From the NCBI GenBank assembly GCA_001570385.1, contig BBYL01000017.1, positions 211,970 to 275,969 on the forward strand: a stretch of 64,000 nucleotides of DNA, written 5' to 3'. This document shows positions 42,496 through 52,396 of the stretch, piece by piece (positions within the stretch are counted from its first letter, which is position 1; each line of letters starts with the position of its first letter). This stretch comes from Microtetraspora glauca (GTDB taxonomy: Bacteria; Actinomycetota; Actinomycetes; Streptosporangiales; Streptosporangiaceae). The notes beneath the pieces are model-generated. The model did not search any database. It saw only the letters and a list, made by a program, of their open reading frames with translations, and was not told the DNA's origin. Position numbers and translations under genes: made by a program.

Positions 42496-43905
42496 TCAGC
42501 CGGCGCTGAGCGCGATCCACAGCTCGGCGCGGGCCGCGGGGTCGTCGAGGTCCCGGCCGAGCAGCTCGCTCACCCGCTTCATCCGGTACCGCAGCGTGTG
42601 CCGGTGCACGCCGAGCCGCTGGGCCGCCGCGTCCCAGTGCCCGTTGCAGGCGAGGTACGCCCTGAGCGACTCGATGAGGTCGGCGCGCGAGCCGTACTCG
42701 CGCAGCGGTGCCAGCAGCGCCGCGGAGAACGCCGCGGCGGCCGCCGGGTCGAGCAGGGAGAGCAGCCCCTGCCCGGCCAGCTCGGGGAACCTCGCCACGG
42801 GGGCCGCGGACGCGAGCGCGCGCTCCGCCTGGTCGAGCCCCACGGCCAGCTCGGCGTAGCCGACCGGCCCGCTGGCGCCGACCCTCCCCCGCCCGGCTGC
42901 CCGCCCGATGGCGTCCTCCGCCTCGTCCGCCCGCGCGAGCACCACGGTCAGGCCCCCGTACGGGAGGCCCTGGGCGGCGGGCTCGTCGGTGTCGCAGGCG
43001 AGGACGACGAGCGGCTCCGCGGGCAGCTCGCCGCCGATCGCGGCGAGGATCTCACCCGCCGCCGCGGTCTCCCCCGTGAGCAGCAGGCGGAGCACGGCGG
43101 CGCGCACCCGCAGGTCGGCGGCCCGCTGTTCCCTGCCCTGTTCCAGGCCGAGGGTCAGCAGCGAACCGGCGGCGTTGACGATGGTGTGGCCGATGGGCGT
43201 GAACGGCCGCACCGACCCCACCGCGAAGAAGCCGCGGCGGCCGAGCGGCTGCACGATCACATGGTCGCCCGGCGTCGAGACGGCGATGCTCGACGGGGCT
43301 CCGGGGGCGCGCAGCCGCGCCAGCTCCGGCTCCAGGGCGCGGGCCCGCTCGGACGGCCGCCCCGCCCGCGCCGCGTGCCGTACGGCTCCGGCGGCGTCGA
43401 GGAGCAGCGCCCAGCCGTCGATCTCGCGGGCGAGCCGCTCGATGACGGCGTTCATGCCCTCCGGCTGGAGCGCGGCCCTGGTCAGCCGGCCCTGGGCGGC
43501 GAAGGCGCGGGTGATCTCCTCGTACTGCTCCGCGGCGAGCAGTTCGCTGACCGCCTTGCCGATCGCGATGAACGGCGTGTCCCTCGGCACCTCGACGAGC
43601 GGCAGCCCGGCGTCCGCGGCCGCCTCGACCAGCTCGGGGGGCACGTCCTCGTGGCCGAGACCGACGGCGAAGCCCAGCCCGGTGACCCCTCGGGCGACGA
43701 GCCGTGACACGTACGGCAGGGCGCCCTCGCCGCTGAGCCGCATGCCGGTGGTGAGGACCAGCTCGCCCCCCTCCAGGAAGGGCGTGGGATCCTCGAGCTC
43801 ACTCACCGCCACCCAGCGGACCTTGCGGTCAAGCGCCTCGGAACCGGCCAGGACCTCCAGGTGAAGGGGGGTAATCGCCGTCACCCTGCGCAGCGTCGGC
43901 GCCAT
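42496..43905 (-). CDS. PucR-family transcriptional regulator
   Basis: This 469-residue protein has the PucR layout: an N-terminal purine-catabolism-type domain (GSEALDRKVRWVAVSELEDP), a GGDEF-like middle part, and the C-terminal HTH_30 at about residues 425-460 (YLACNGHWDAAAQRLGVHRH, then TLRYRMKRVSELLG). It is divergent from gabT with 96 bases between, so it is the likely activator of GABA use. In Streptomyces and related genera PucR proteins control nitrogen sources such as GABA, polyamines and purines. The ligand is not readable. Confidence 0.85.
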   Translation of the reverse strand: MAPTLRRVTAITPLHLEVLAGSEALDRKVRWVAVSELEDPTPFLEGGELVLTTGMRLSGEGALPYVSRLVARGVTGLGFAVGLGHEDVPPELVEAAADAGLPLVEVPRDTPFIAIGKAVSELLAAEQYEEITRAFAAQGRLTRAALQPEGMNAVIERLAREIDGWALLLDAAGAVRHAARAGRPSERARALEPELARLRAPGAPSSIAVSTPGDHVIVQPLGRRGFFAVGSVRPFTPIGHTIVNAAGSLLTLGLEQGREQRAADLRVRAAVLRLLLTGETAAAGEILAAIGGELPAEPLVVLACDTDEPAAQGLPYGGLTVVLARADEAEDAIGRAAGRGRVGASGPVGYAELAVGLDQAERALASAAPVARFPELAGQGLLSLLDPAAAAAFSAALLAPLREYGSRADLIESLRAYLACNGHWDAAAQRLGVHRHTLRYRMKRVSELLGRDLDDPAARAELWIALSAG

Positions 43906-44001
43906 GTCGTCCTCGACTTGTCCAACCGGTACAAACAGTCTCCATCATTGTGCCACGACGACACATCGGCAGGTGGCGGCGCCGGCCATACGGTCGATGG
44001 C

Positions 44002-45357
44002 ATGAGCACTGCCACGCAGGGCGGCCCCGGACTTCCCCAGGAGCGCCGCCTCGTCACCGAGATCCCCGGCCCCAAGTCGCGCGAGCTGTTCGCGCGCAAG
44101 CAGTCCGCCGTTCCGTCCGGCGTCGGTACGACGCTGCCCGTCTTCGTCACGCAGGCCGGCGGCGGCGTGGTCGTGGACGCGGACGGCAACTCCCTGATCG
44201 ACTTCGGTTCGGGCATCGCCGTGACCAGCGTCGGCAACGCCGCGCCGCGCGTCGTCGAGCGCGTGCAGAAGCAGGTCGCCGACTTCACCCACACCTGTTT
44301 CATGGTCACGCCGTACGAGTCCTATGTCGCGGTGTGCGAGAAGCTCAACGCGCTCACCCCCGGTGACCACGAGAAGCGCACGTTCCTGGTGAACAGCGGC
44401 GCCGAGGCCGTCGAGAACGCCGTCAAGGTCGCCAGGAACGCGACCGGGCGGCAGGCGGTCGTGGTGTTCGACCACGGCTACCACGGCCGGACGCTGCTCA
44501 CGATGACGCTGACCGCCAAGAACATGCCGTACAAGCACCGGTTCGGGCCGTTCGCGCCCGAGGTGTACCGGGCGCCGCTGGCGTACCCGTTCCGCTGGCC
44601 GACCGGGCCGGAGAACTGCGCCGACGAGGCCGCCGCCCAGGCGATCGACATGATCAACAAGCAGATCGGCGCGGAGAACGTCGCCGCCGTCGTCATCGAG
44701 CCGATCGCCGGCGAGGGCGGCTTCATCGAGCCGGCCCCCGGCTTCCTTCCGAAGATCCTCGAGTTCTGCAAGGCCAACGGCATCGTCTTCATCGCCGACG
44801 AGGTCCAGACCGGCTTCGCCCGCACCGGCGACCTGTTCGCCTGCGAGCACGAGGGCATCGTTCCGGACATCATCGTCACGGCCAAGGGCATCGCGGGCGG
44901 ACTCCCGCTGGCGGCCGTGACCGGGCGGGCCGAGCTCCTCGACGCCGTTCACGGGGGCGGCCTCGGCGGCACGTACGGCGGCAACCCGCTGGCCTGCGAG
45001 GCGGCGCTCGGTGTGCTGGAGACCATCGAGGAGGAGAAGCTCGTCGAGCGCGCCGGGCACATCGGCGACGTGATGCTCTCCCGCCTCAATTCCTTCAAGG
45101 AGCGCTTCGCGATCGTCGGGGACGTCCGCGGCCGTGGCGCGATGGTCGCGATCGAGCTGGTCCAGCCCGGCACCAAGGAGCCGAACGCGGCGGCGACCGC
45201 CGAGATCGCCCGCCGGTGCCACGCCGAGGGCCTGCTCGCACTGACCGCCGGCACGTACGGCAACGTCCTGCGTTTCCTCCCGCCGCTGGTCATCTCCGAT
45301 GATCTGCTGGAGGAGGGGCTGTCCATTCTGGAGAACGCCATCGCCGGCGTCGCATAG
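44002..45357 (+). CDS. gabT: 4-aminobutyrate--2-oxoglutarate aminotransferase
   Basis: This 451-residue class III PLP aminotransferase moves the amino group of GABA to 2-oxoglutarate, giving succinate semialdehyde and glutamate. The PLP Lys is at 295 (VTAKGIAGG). VIEPIAGEGGFIEPAPGF and FIADEVQTGFARTG near residue 270 are the GabT hallmarks, and NSGAEAVENAVKVAR binds the cofactor phosphate. ATG 44002 is used; no strong ribosome site is seen. It is divergent from the PucR gene and is followed by a strong terminator, so it is a single-gene transcript. Confidence 0.92.
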   Translation: MSTATQGGPGLPQERRLVTEIPGPKSRELFARKQSAVPSGVGTTLPVFVTQAGGGVVVDADGNSLIDFGSGIAVTSVGNAAPRVVERVQKQVADFTHTCFMVTPYESYVAVCEKLNALTPGDHEKRTFLVNSGAEAVENAVKVARNATGRQAVVVFDHGYHGRTLLTMTLTAKNMPYKHRFGPFAPEVYRAPLAYPFRWPTGPENCADEAAAQAIDMINKQIGAENVAAVVIEPIAGEGGFIEPAPGFLPKILEFCKANGIVFIADEVQTGFARTGDLFACEHEGIVPDIIVTAKGIAGGLPLAAVTGRAELLDAVHGGGLGGTYGGNPLACEAALGVLETIEEEKLVERAGHIGDVMLSRLNSFKERFAIVGDVRGRGAMVAIELVQPGTKEPNAAATAEIARRCHAEGLLALTAGTYGNVLRFLPPLVISDDLLEEGLSILENAIAGVA

Positions 45358-45370
45358 GACACAAGGTTTA

Positions 45371-45405
45371 AAGGGGGCACCCGGCTTCATGCCGGGTGTC
45401 CCTTT
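45371..45405 (+). terminator. Rho-independent terminator after gabT
   Basis: A 15-pair stem (two G-U pairs), whose GC-rich core is GCACCCGGC-TTCAT-GCCGGGTGT, is extended by A-T pairs and followed by TTGTTGTTAT. It begins 13 bases after the gabT stop. It is the clearest intrinsic terminator in the window. Confidence 0.85.
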
Positions 45406-45519
45406 TGTTGTTATACGGTTTTCCACATGCCTGCGATTTAACCCCCGCTTGACATCGCCCTAGTCGATCACAAAACGTAACCGGGCTATAACGGTTCGGG
45501 TATGCGAAGGGGGAGCGCG

Positions 45520-45765
45520 ATGGGGTGGGATCCGAAAGGGGCCGCGAGGCTCGTACCGACGTTCGACCCCGCGGGCCTGACCGCGACCCAGCTCGACGGG
45601 GACGCCTGCGTGGTGTGCCACAAGAAGTGGCCCCGCCCCCGGGTGCTGGTGGGCCGGCTGCCCGACGACGCCCCGGTCCACGCCTGCGACGACTGCGCCG
45701 AAGCGCTGCTCCCGGTGCCCGAGGGGGCGGTCCCCCAGCAGCGCCGCAGCCGCGCCTTCTCCTGA
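45520..45765 (+). CDS. Small protein with two Cys pairs
   Basis: This 81-residue protein has CVVC near residue 30 and CDDC near residue 58, separated by HKKWPRPRVLVGRLPDDAPVH, a spacing that fits a zinc-ribbon-like fold. It has no signal peptide. Such small actinomycete proteins have no known function. I chose ATG 45520 because AAGGGGGAG lies 5 bases upstream. ATG 45502 lies 9 bases after a TATAAC -10-like element (45487-45492), and a leaderless start there would add six residues. The gene converges with the PotD-like gene. Confidence 0.65.
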   Translation: MGWDPKGAARLVPTFDPAGLTATQLDGDACVVCHKKWPRPRVLVGRLPDDAPVHACDDCAEALLPVPEGAVPQQRRSRAFS

Positions 45766-45767
45766 CC

Positions 45768-47045
45768 TCAGCCCACGAGCCGCTTCCAGCGCTCGACCCA
45801 CTGGCCGTAGCCCACGCACTCCCCGTCCCCGCCTCCGCAGTTCTTGGAGGGGCGCGAGGCGAAGGAGACGTCGTCGAACGACGTGTAGTCCGCGCAGATC
45901 CGCTTGGTGCGACCGGTGCACGCCGCCTCGTTGGCGGGGGCCAGCCCCACCCATTCGGCCGCCTCCTTCTGCACGGTCGTCGAGCTGGTCCAGTCGAGCC
46001 ACTCGTACGCGCAGGACGGGTGGGCCGCGGCCGAGGAGACCATCCACGCGTCGGCCCAGCCGGTCACCGGCCCTCCCGCCGCCTTCACCGGCCTGTGCCC
46101 GAGGGTCAGCACGTCCCGGTGGTACGGCGTGGCCTGCGCGAGCCGTACGGAACCGGAGGCGAACCCCTGGATGACCTCGATCGGGTCGCGCCAGTAGACG
46201 CGGTCCGCCGACTTGCCGCGGGAGAGGAGCTCCATCGCGTCGTCGAGCTGGGACGGCGTGAGCTGGAACGGGTCGTCGATCTCGGCGCCCCGGCGCTTCA
46301 GCACGAGGGCGGCGTCGGCGATGGTCAGCGGGCTGTCCTTGAGCATGACCGCGCCGGTGCCGCCGTAGAGGGCGGCCGCCGTCTTGGGCCCGTCCTTGGT
46401 GGTGTCGTAGAGGACCTCGTTGATGCCCCACAGGTACGGCACGCCGTACACGTCGTCCTTGCGGGTCTCCAGCTTGCGGAGCTGTTTGGGGATGTCGTGG
46501 TAGGCCGCGATCAGGGAGGTGTTCAGCGGGGCGACCGTGCCGTCGTCGATCAGCTTGCCGGCCAGTTCGGGCGGGGCGGAGATCACGTCGAACGAGCCGG
46601 GGTCGATCGGGCGCGTCCCGGCCGCCGTCGCGGAGGCGTCGTAGGTGCGCAGGTTGACCTTGCAGCCCGTCTCGGCCTGGAAGGGAGCGACCCAGTTGAC
46701 CTTGGGGTCGGTGCCGCCCCACTCCACGTAGCCAGGAAGCGCGAGGACGTTCACCGCGCCTTCGCCCGGGCCCGGCGACGCCGCGGGGGTGGGCGTCTTC
46801 GCCGGCTTGGACGGCGTCGCGGAGGCGGTGTGCGGCGACGGACTCGCCGCCGCGCCGCGCGCCCGTGGAGCGGCGGCCGCGGCCGCGGGCGGCTGGTCCG
46901 CCGCCGGTGTGGCGGCGGACGTGGTCGCAGGGATCGCCATGGTGGACGCGGTCGTCTCCGTGGCACCGCATGCCGAGGCGAGCAGGCCCATCAGGGCGAC
47001 GGCCGGCACGACGACGGGCAGGCGGCGGGTTGGACGAAGCGCCAC
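45768..47045 (-). CDS. Extracellular solute-binding lipoprotein, PotD-like
   Basis: This 425-residue lipoprotein has a basic N-terminus, hydrophobic VVVPAVALMGLLASAC with the lipobox Cys, and a long Ala/Pro/Thr linker. A periplasmic-binding fold begins about residue 92 (VNVLALPGYVEWGG) and includes FDVISAPPELAGKLIDDGTV and VYGVPYLWGINEVLYDT. It resembles spermidine/putrescine-binding proteins. No ABC genes are next to it; the potABC-like genes lie 45 kb to the left. It may serve that importer or a system outside the window. GTG 47045 has AAGGGGG 5 bases upstream. An MFS gene lies behind it on the same strand. Confidence 0.78.
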   Translation of the reverse strand: MALRPTRRLPVVVPAVALMGLLASACGATETTASTMAIPATTSAATPAADQPPAAAAAAPRARGAAASPSPHTASATPSKPAKTPTPAASPGPGEGAVNVLALPGYVEWGGTDPKVNWVAPFQAETGCKVNLRTYDASATAAGTRPIDPGSFDVISAPPELAGKLIDDGTVAPLNTSLIAAYHDIPKQLRKLETRKDDVYGVPYLWGINEVLYDTTKDGPKTAAALYGGTGAVMLKDSPLTIADAALVLKRRGAEIDDPFQLTPSQLDDAMELLSRGKSADRVYWRDPIEVIQGFASGSVRLAQATPYHRDVLTLGHRPVKAAGGPVTGWADAWMVSSAAAHPSCAYEWLDWTSSTTVQKEAAEWVGLAPANEAACTGRTKRICADYTSFDDVSFASRPSKNCGGGDGECVGYGQWVERWKRLVG

Positions 47046-47145
47046 TCGGACCCCCTTACGAGACGGACGCCACGAGCCTACTGGGGCCGGAGCGGGGAGG
47101 CGCCGTCCGCCACCGGCCCTTCGGCCGATGCCTTCCGCCTCTTCC

Positions 47146-48471
47146 TCAGCCCGTCGGCAGCGCCTCAAGGGGTGTGTCGTCCTCGGTCCTCGCCTTGATG
47201 CGGTGCCGTACGACGAGGCCGAAGATGGCGACGAGCAGGCCGAAGACACCCGAGACCACGAACGGGCCGGCGGGCCGCCAGGCATCGTGCAGCGCGCCCC
47301 CCAGGGCGGAGACGATCATGATGCCGAGGGAGCCGCAGAGAGTGTGCACACCGAACGCCGCACCGCGCACGGCGGCGGGCACCTGCTGGGCGAGCATGGG
47401 CCCGGCGGTGGTGATGCCGGCGATCTCACCGATGCCGATGAGCACGGCGACGATCATCATGCCGGGGCCGAGGGGGTCGGAGACGAGCAGCGTCGAGAGG
47501 TAGGCGCCCGCCGCGATGAGCTGGGCCAGGATCAGCAGGTCCTGGCGGCGCATGCGGTCGCCCAGCCAGCCGAACACCGGCGCGCACAGCAGCGCGACCA
47601 TCTGCGAGATGCCCACCACCGCGCCCGCCTTCGCCAGCGCCTCCGCGCTCGACAGCCCTCGCTCGCTGGTGGCGTAGTCCGAGATCCACAGGGTCAGGAA
47701 GCTGACGACGACGTAGAGGTCGGCCCGCGCGACGAACGACGCGGCGTAGGACAGCGCGACACCCGGGTCACGCGCGAGCACGAGCCCCTCACGGACCAGG
47801 CGGGTCAGCGGTGTGCGCTCGGCGGCGACGTCGGCCGGGACCCGGGAGAGCGTCGCCCACAGGAGGCCGGCGACGATCAGGATGCCCGTCGCGATCAGCA
47901 GGAACGACAACCGGGTCGCCGCCACCGGATCCAGGCCGCGCTTCTCCATGGTCTGCGGCAGTTTGGCCACGACCAGCACCGCGACCAGCGCGCCGAGCCC
48001 GCCGAAGACGCCGATGAGCCCGTACGACTTGCCGCGCGACCGTTCGCGCACATAGTCGATGGCGATCGTGGAAAGCATGGCGTTGATCGCGGCCACGCCC
48101 AGCCCGAAGATCACCCTCAGGACGACGAGGACGGCGGTGTTACCGGCGAAGGGGAACAACACGGCGCCGATCGCGCACAGCGCCAGACCACCGACCACGA
48201 TGACGCGGCGGCCGAACCGGTCGGCGAGCGCGCCGTACCAGGCCAGGCTGAGGACCATCGCCAGCTCGGCGGTGAAGCCCAGCAGGCCGACGATCGTGCC
48301 CTGCCCGGACTCGGGCACGCCGAGGATGGTGGTGAGGATGTGCGGCTGGGTCGACGGCAGGAAGGAGACCACTGCCGTGCCTGCGGTCGCGAGGAACAGC
48401 AGCGCCCACATGTTTCCCTTGGTGATGCCGTCGGCGAGCTGCGCGCCCAGCACACGAGGCGGGGAAGTCAC
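47146..48471 (-). CDS. MFS transporter
   Basis: This 441-residue protein has 12 predicted membrane helices in two halves. The MFS loop motif between helices 2 and 3 reads GALADRFGRRVIVVGG at about residues 80-95, and the corresponding loop in the second half reads FGWLGDRMRRQDLLIL. The proline and glycine distribution does not point to a class I can name. It may export a metabolite. The PotD-like gene follows 100 bases downstream on the same strand, but the gap argues for separate promoters. A perfect AGATATC palindrome lies 46 bases upstream. Confidence 0.82.
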   Translation of the reverse strand: MTSPPRVLGAQLADGITKGNMWALLFLATAGTAVVSFLPSTQPHILTTILGVPESGQGTIVGLLGFTAELAMVLSLAWYGALADRFGRRVIVVGGLALCAIGAVLFPFAGNTAVLVVLRVIFGLGVAAINAMLSTIAIDYVRERSRGKSYGLIGVFGGLGALVAVLVVAKLPQTMEKRGLDPVAATRLSFLLIATGILIVAGLLWATLSRVPADVAAERTPLTRLVREGLVLARDPGVALSYAASFVARADLYVVVSFLTLWISDYATSERGLSSAEALAKAGAVVGISQMVALLCAPVFGWLGDRMRRQDLLILAQLIAAGAYLSTLLVSDPLGPGMMIVAVLIGIGEIAGITTAGPMLAQQVPAAVRGAAFGVHTLCGSLGIMIVSALGGALHDAWRPAGPFVVSGVFGLLVAIFGLVVRHRIKARTEDDTPLEALPTG

Positions 48472-48516
48472 CCGAAGATCATGGCACCGCCAAACCCGAT
48501 AAGCTAGCTTTTCCTC

Positions 48517-48532
48517 AGATATCCAGATATCT
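48517..48532. promoter_or_regulatory. Palindrome upstream of the MFS gene
   Basis: AGATATC-CA-GATATCT is a perfect inverted repeat with 7-base arms in the MFS/methyltransferase divergent region, and AAGCTAGCTT at 48501-48510 is another perfect palindrome. The AT-rich symmetry suggests regulator binding. No regulator gene is adjacent. Confidence 0.5.
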
Positions 48533-48597
48533 CATCCTTTCCACTGGAATCGCCCGTTACAGCGGCGAACGAGGGAACGACGAAGAATCGGGGCATA

Positions 48598-49389
48598 ATG
48601 GCCGTCGAGTTTGACCCGAATACTCCCAATGCTGCACGGATGTACGACTATTACCTGGGCGGCAAGGACAATTTCCCCGTCGACCGTGCCGCGGCCGAGC
48701 AGGTCCTGCGTCACGTTCCGGAGATCCCGCTCGGGATCAGGGAGAACCGGGCCTTCCTCCAGCGCGCCGTACGCTTCCTCGCCGAACAGGGCATCCGCCA
48801 GTTCCTCGACATCGGCGCGGGCCTGCCGACGCAGCGCAACGTGCACCAGGTGGTCGCCGAGATCGACCCCGAGGCCCGCACGGTCTATGTCGACAACGAC
48901 CCGCAGGTGCTCGTCCACGCCCGCGCCCTGCTGCAGGACAGCCCGCAGGTGCTCGTGGTCGAGGGCGATCTCAGGCGGCCCTCGGCGATCATGGATCACC
49001 CCGAGGTACGCGCCCACCTGAACTTCGACGAGCCGATCGCGGTGTTGCTGCTGGCGATCATCCACTTCATCCCGGACTCCGACGACCCGACCGGCGTCAT
49101 CGCCGAGATCCGGAACCGCCTGGCGCCCGGCAGCCACATGGTCCTCTCCCACGTCGCCATCGACGAGCGCCCGGAGGCCGCCCCGGAGGTGGAAGGCGTC
49201 TACCGCAGCGCGTCCGCCCAGTTCGTCGCGCGCATGTCCAGCGAGATCGAACCGTTCTTCGACGGCCTCGACGTCGTCCCGCCCGGGATCGTCAACCTGC
49301 ACGAGTGGCGGCCCGACAGCCCCGTGCTCGCGCCGCCGCTGGAGAAGGTGAAGTCCTACTTCCTCTGCGGCGTCGGCCGGATCAACTGA
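48598..49389 (+). CDS. SAM-dependent methyltransferase, DUF574 family
   Basis: This 263-residue protein of the actinomycete-specific DUF574 (SAV2177-type) family is recognised by ARMYDYYLGGKDNFPVDR near residues 13-30. The SAM-binding FLDIGAGLPTQRN near 70-82 and TVYVDNDPQVLVHARALL follow. Substrates are not known for most members. Many copies occur per genome in filamentous actinomycetes, often near developmental regulators. It stands alone, divergent from the MFS gene and convergent with mmsA, with a strong shared hairpin. The ATG at 48598 has no typical ribosome site. Confidence 0.87.
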   Translation: MAVEFDPNTPNAARMYDYYLGGKDNFPVDRAAAEQVLRHVPEIPLGIRENRAFLQRAVRFLAEQGIRQFLDIGAGLPTQRNVHQVVAEIDPEARTVYVDNDPQVLVHARALLQDSPQVLVVEGDLRRPSAIMDHPEVRAHLNFDEPIAVLLLAIIHFIPDSDDPTGVIAEIRNRLAPGSHMVLSHVAIDERPEAAPEVEGVYRSASAQFVARMSSEIEPFFDGLDVVPPGIVNLHEWRPDSPVLAPPLEKVKSYFLCGVGRIN

Positions 49390-49393
49390 AAGA

Positions 49394-49431
49394 ACGCGCG
49401 TCGAGGGGCGTTCCGCCCTCTCGACGCGCGT
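49394..49431. terminator. Hairpin between convergent methyltransferase and mmsA
   Basis: A 17-pair stem (ACGCGCGTCGAGGGGCG, loop TTC, then its complement with one bulged base) lies between the two convergent stops. There is no T-run, but the position suits a two-way transcript end or RNA-protecting hairpin. Confidence 0.7.
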
Positions 49432-49441
49432 CCGGTACCGC

Positions 49442-50933
<1,492 letters not shown>

Positions 50934-50947
<14 letters not shown>

Positions 50948-52229
50948 CGTTGATGGTCTCCAAAGCAGTGATCATGATTCCCAGGCCCTCGCGGGCCTCG
51001 TCCTCGGTCAGGGTGAGCGGCGGCGCCATGCGCAGCGCGCTGCCGTGCAGGCCGCCCTTTCCGGCGAGCAGCCCGAGCTTCTTGGTCTCCTCCATGAAGC
51101 GCGCGGCCATCGCCGGGGCCGGCGCCTTGGTCGCGGGGTCGACCAGCTCGATCGCGAACATGAGGCCCTTGCCGCGGACCTCGCTGATGATCGGGAGCCG
51201 GGCGGCCGCCTCGCGCAGGCCGGAGATGATGATCTCGCCGGTCCTGGCCGCGTTGGCCTGGAGGTCGTGGTCGAGTACGTAGTCGAGGGTGGCGTTGGCC
51301 GCCGCCATCGAGACGGGGTTGCCGCCGAAGGTGGACAGGCCGATCGCGTGCGGCTGGTCCATCAGGTCGCCCCTGGCGACGATGCCGCCGACGGCGAAGC
51401 CGTTGCCGAGGCCCTTGGCGAACGTCATCATGTCGGGCGTCACGCCGTGGTTCTGGATGCCGAAGAACGCCGACCCGGTCCGGCCCCAGCCGGTCTGGAC
51501 CTCGTCTGAGATGAAGAGGATACCCTCCTCGTCCAGCACCTCCTTGTACGCCGCGAACAGGCCGTCAGGGGCCATGGTGAACCCGCCGACGCCCTGGATC
51601 GGCTCCGCGATCAGCGCGGCGACCCCGTTCGAGACACTGGTGGCGAGCACGTGGCGCAGGTCGTCCACACACGCGGCGATGTAGTCCGCGTCGGACAGCC
51701 CGCGGAACTGGACGAGGTGGCGGTCGGCGCCGTGCAGGAAGTGCACGTTGAGCGGCGACAGCGAGTTGTTCTTCCAGGACCGGTTGCTGGTCACGCTGAC
51801 CGCGCCGAAGGAGCGGCCGTGGTAGCTCTGCCGCATGGCGAGCACCTCGTCGGACTTGCGCGCGTAGGTGGCGAGCAGCAGCGCGGTCTCGTTGGCCTCC
51901 GTGCCGGAGTTCGTGAAGAACACCTTGGCGTCCTTGATGCCGGACAGCCTGGCGATCTTCTCGGCCAGCTCGACCTGCCCGCGCAGGAGGTACACCGTGG
52001 AGGTGTGCACGACGCCGGTGGCGATCTGCCGCTCGACGGCCTCGCGCACCTCCGCCACGTCGTACCCGATCATGTTCGTCAGGATTCCGGCGAAGAAGTC
52101 GAGGTAGCTCTTGCCTGAAGCGTCGACGACACGGTTGCCCTTGCCGCTGACGATTTCGATGGGCTCGCTGTAGTTCAGAGCGAGCCAGTTGGGCATAACC
52201 GCGCGATGGCGGGCAAGAAGGTCCGACAT
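50934..52229 (-). CDS. Class III aminotransferase, probably beta-alanine
   Basis: This 431-residue PLP aminotransferase has its PLP Lys at 272 (MTFAKGLGNG), NSGTEANETALLLA near 107-120, and LFISDEVQTGWGRTG near 238-252. The gene runs into mmsA with a 14-base overlap, which strongly links its product to malonate semialdehyde. I therefore predict beta-alanine (or 3-aminoisobutyrate) to 2-oxo acid transamination. Alanine-glyoxylate and GABA aminotransferases have a similar sequence and cannot be excluded. An AT-rich pair of palindromes upstream (52321-52340) may be a regulator site; two PucR genes are near. Confidence 0.85.
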
Positions 52230-52320
52230 AGTGACGAGTATCCCGTCTCATGGCGCCCGCTCCCACCTGCAACATGTCGGCCTTCTTCGGTTTCGCCTTA
52301 CATCCTGAAGCATCCTTGCA

Positions 52321-52340
52321 GACATCAGTATGTCATGACA
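52321..52340. promoter_or_regulatory. Paired palindromes upstream of the aminotransferase gene
   Basis: GACAT-CAGT-ATGTC (52321-52334) overlaps TGTCATGACA (52331-52340), both perfect. They lie about 100 bases before the start of the aminotransferase-mmsA pair and may bind the nearby PucR protein or another regulator. Confidence 0.45.
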
Positions 52341-52346
52341 AATGAG

Positions 52347-52377
52347 GGTACGGCCGCCGCGACGCGACGGCCGTACC
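52347..52377 (-). terminator. Hairpin after the efflux transporter gene
   Basis: GGTACGGCCG (52347-52356) and CGGCCGTACC (52368-52377) form a 10-pair stem with an 11-base loop, about 20 bases beyond the transporter stop read leftward. Only a weak T-rich stretch follows (CATTTGTC). It is a probable transcript end. Confidence 0.65.
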
Positions 52378-52396
52378 TCGTGGATCTTCCCGAAGG

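Noticed and set aside
43918..43934. TTGTCC-N5-GGTACAA as a PucR operator before gabT.
   Set aside because: Only five of eight base pairs match, so the symmetry is too weak to list as a site.
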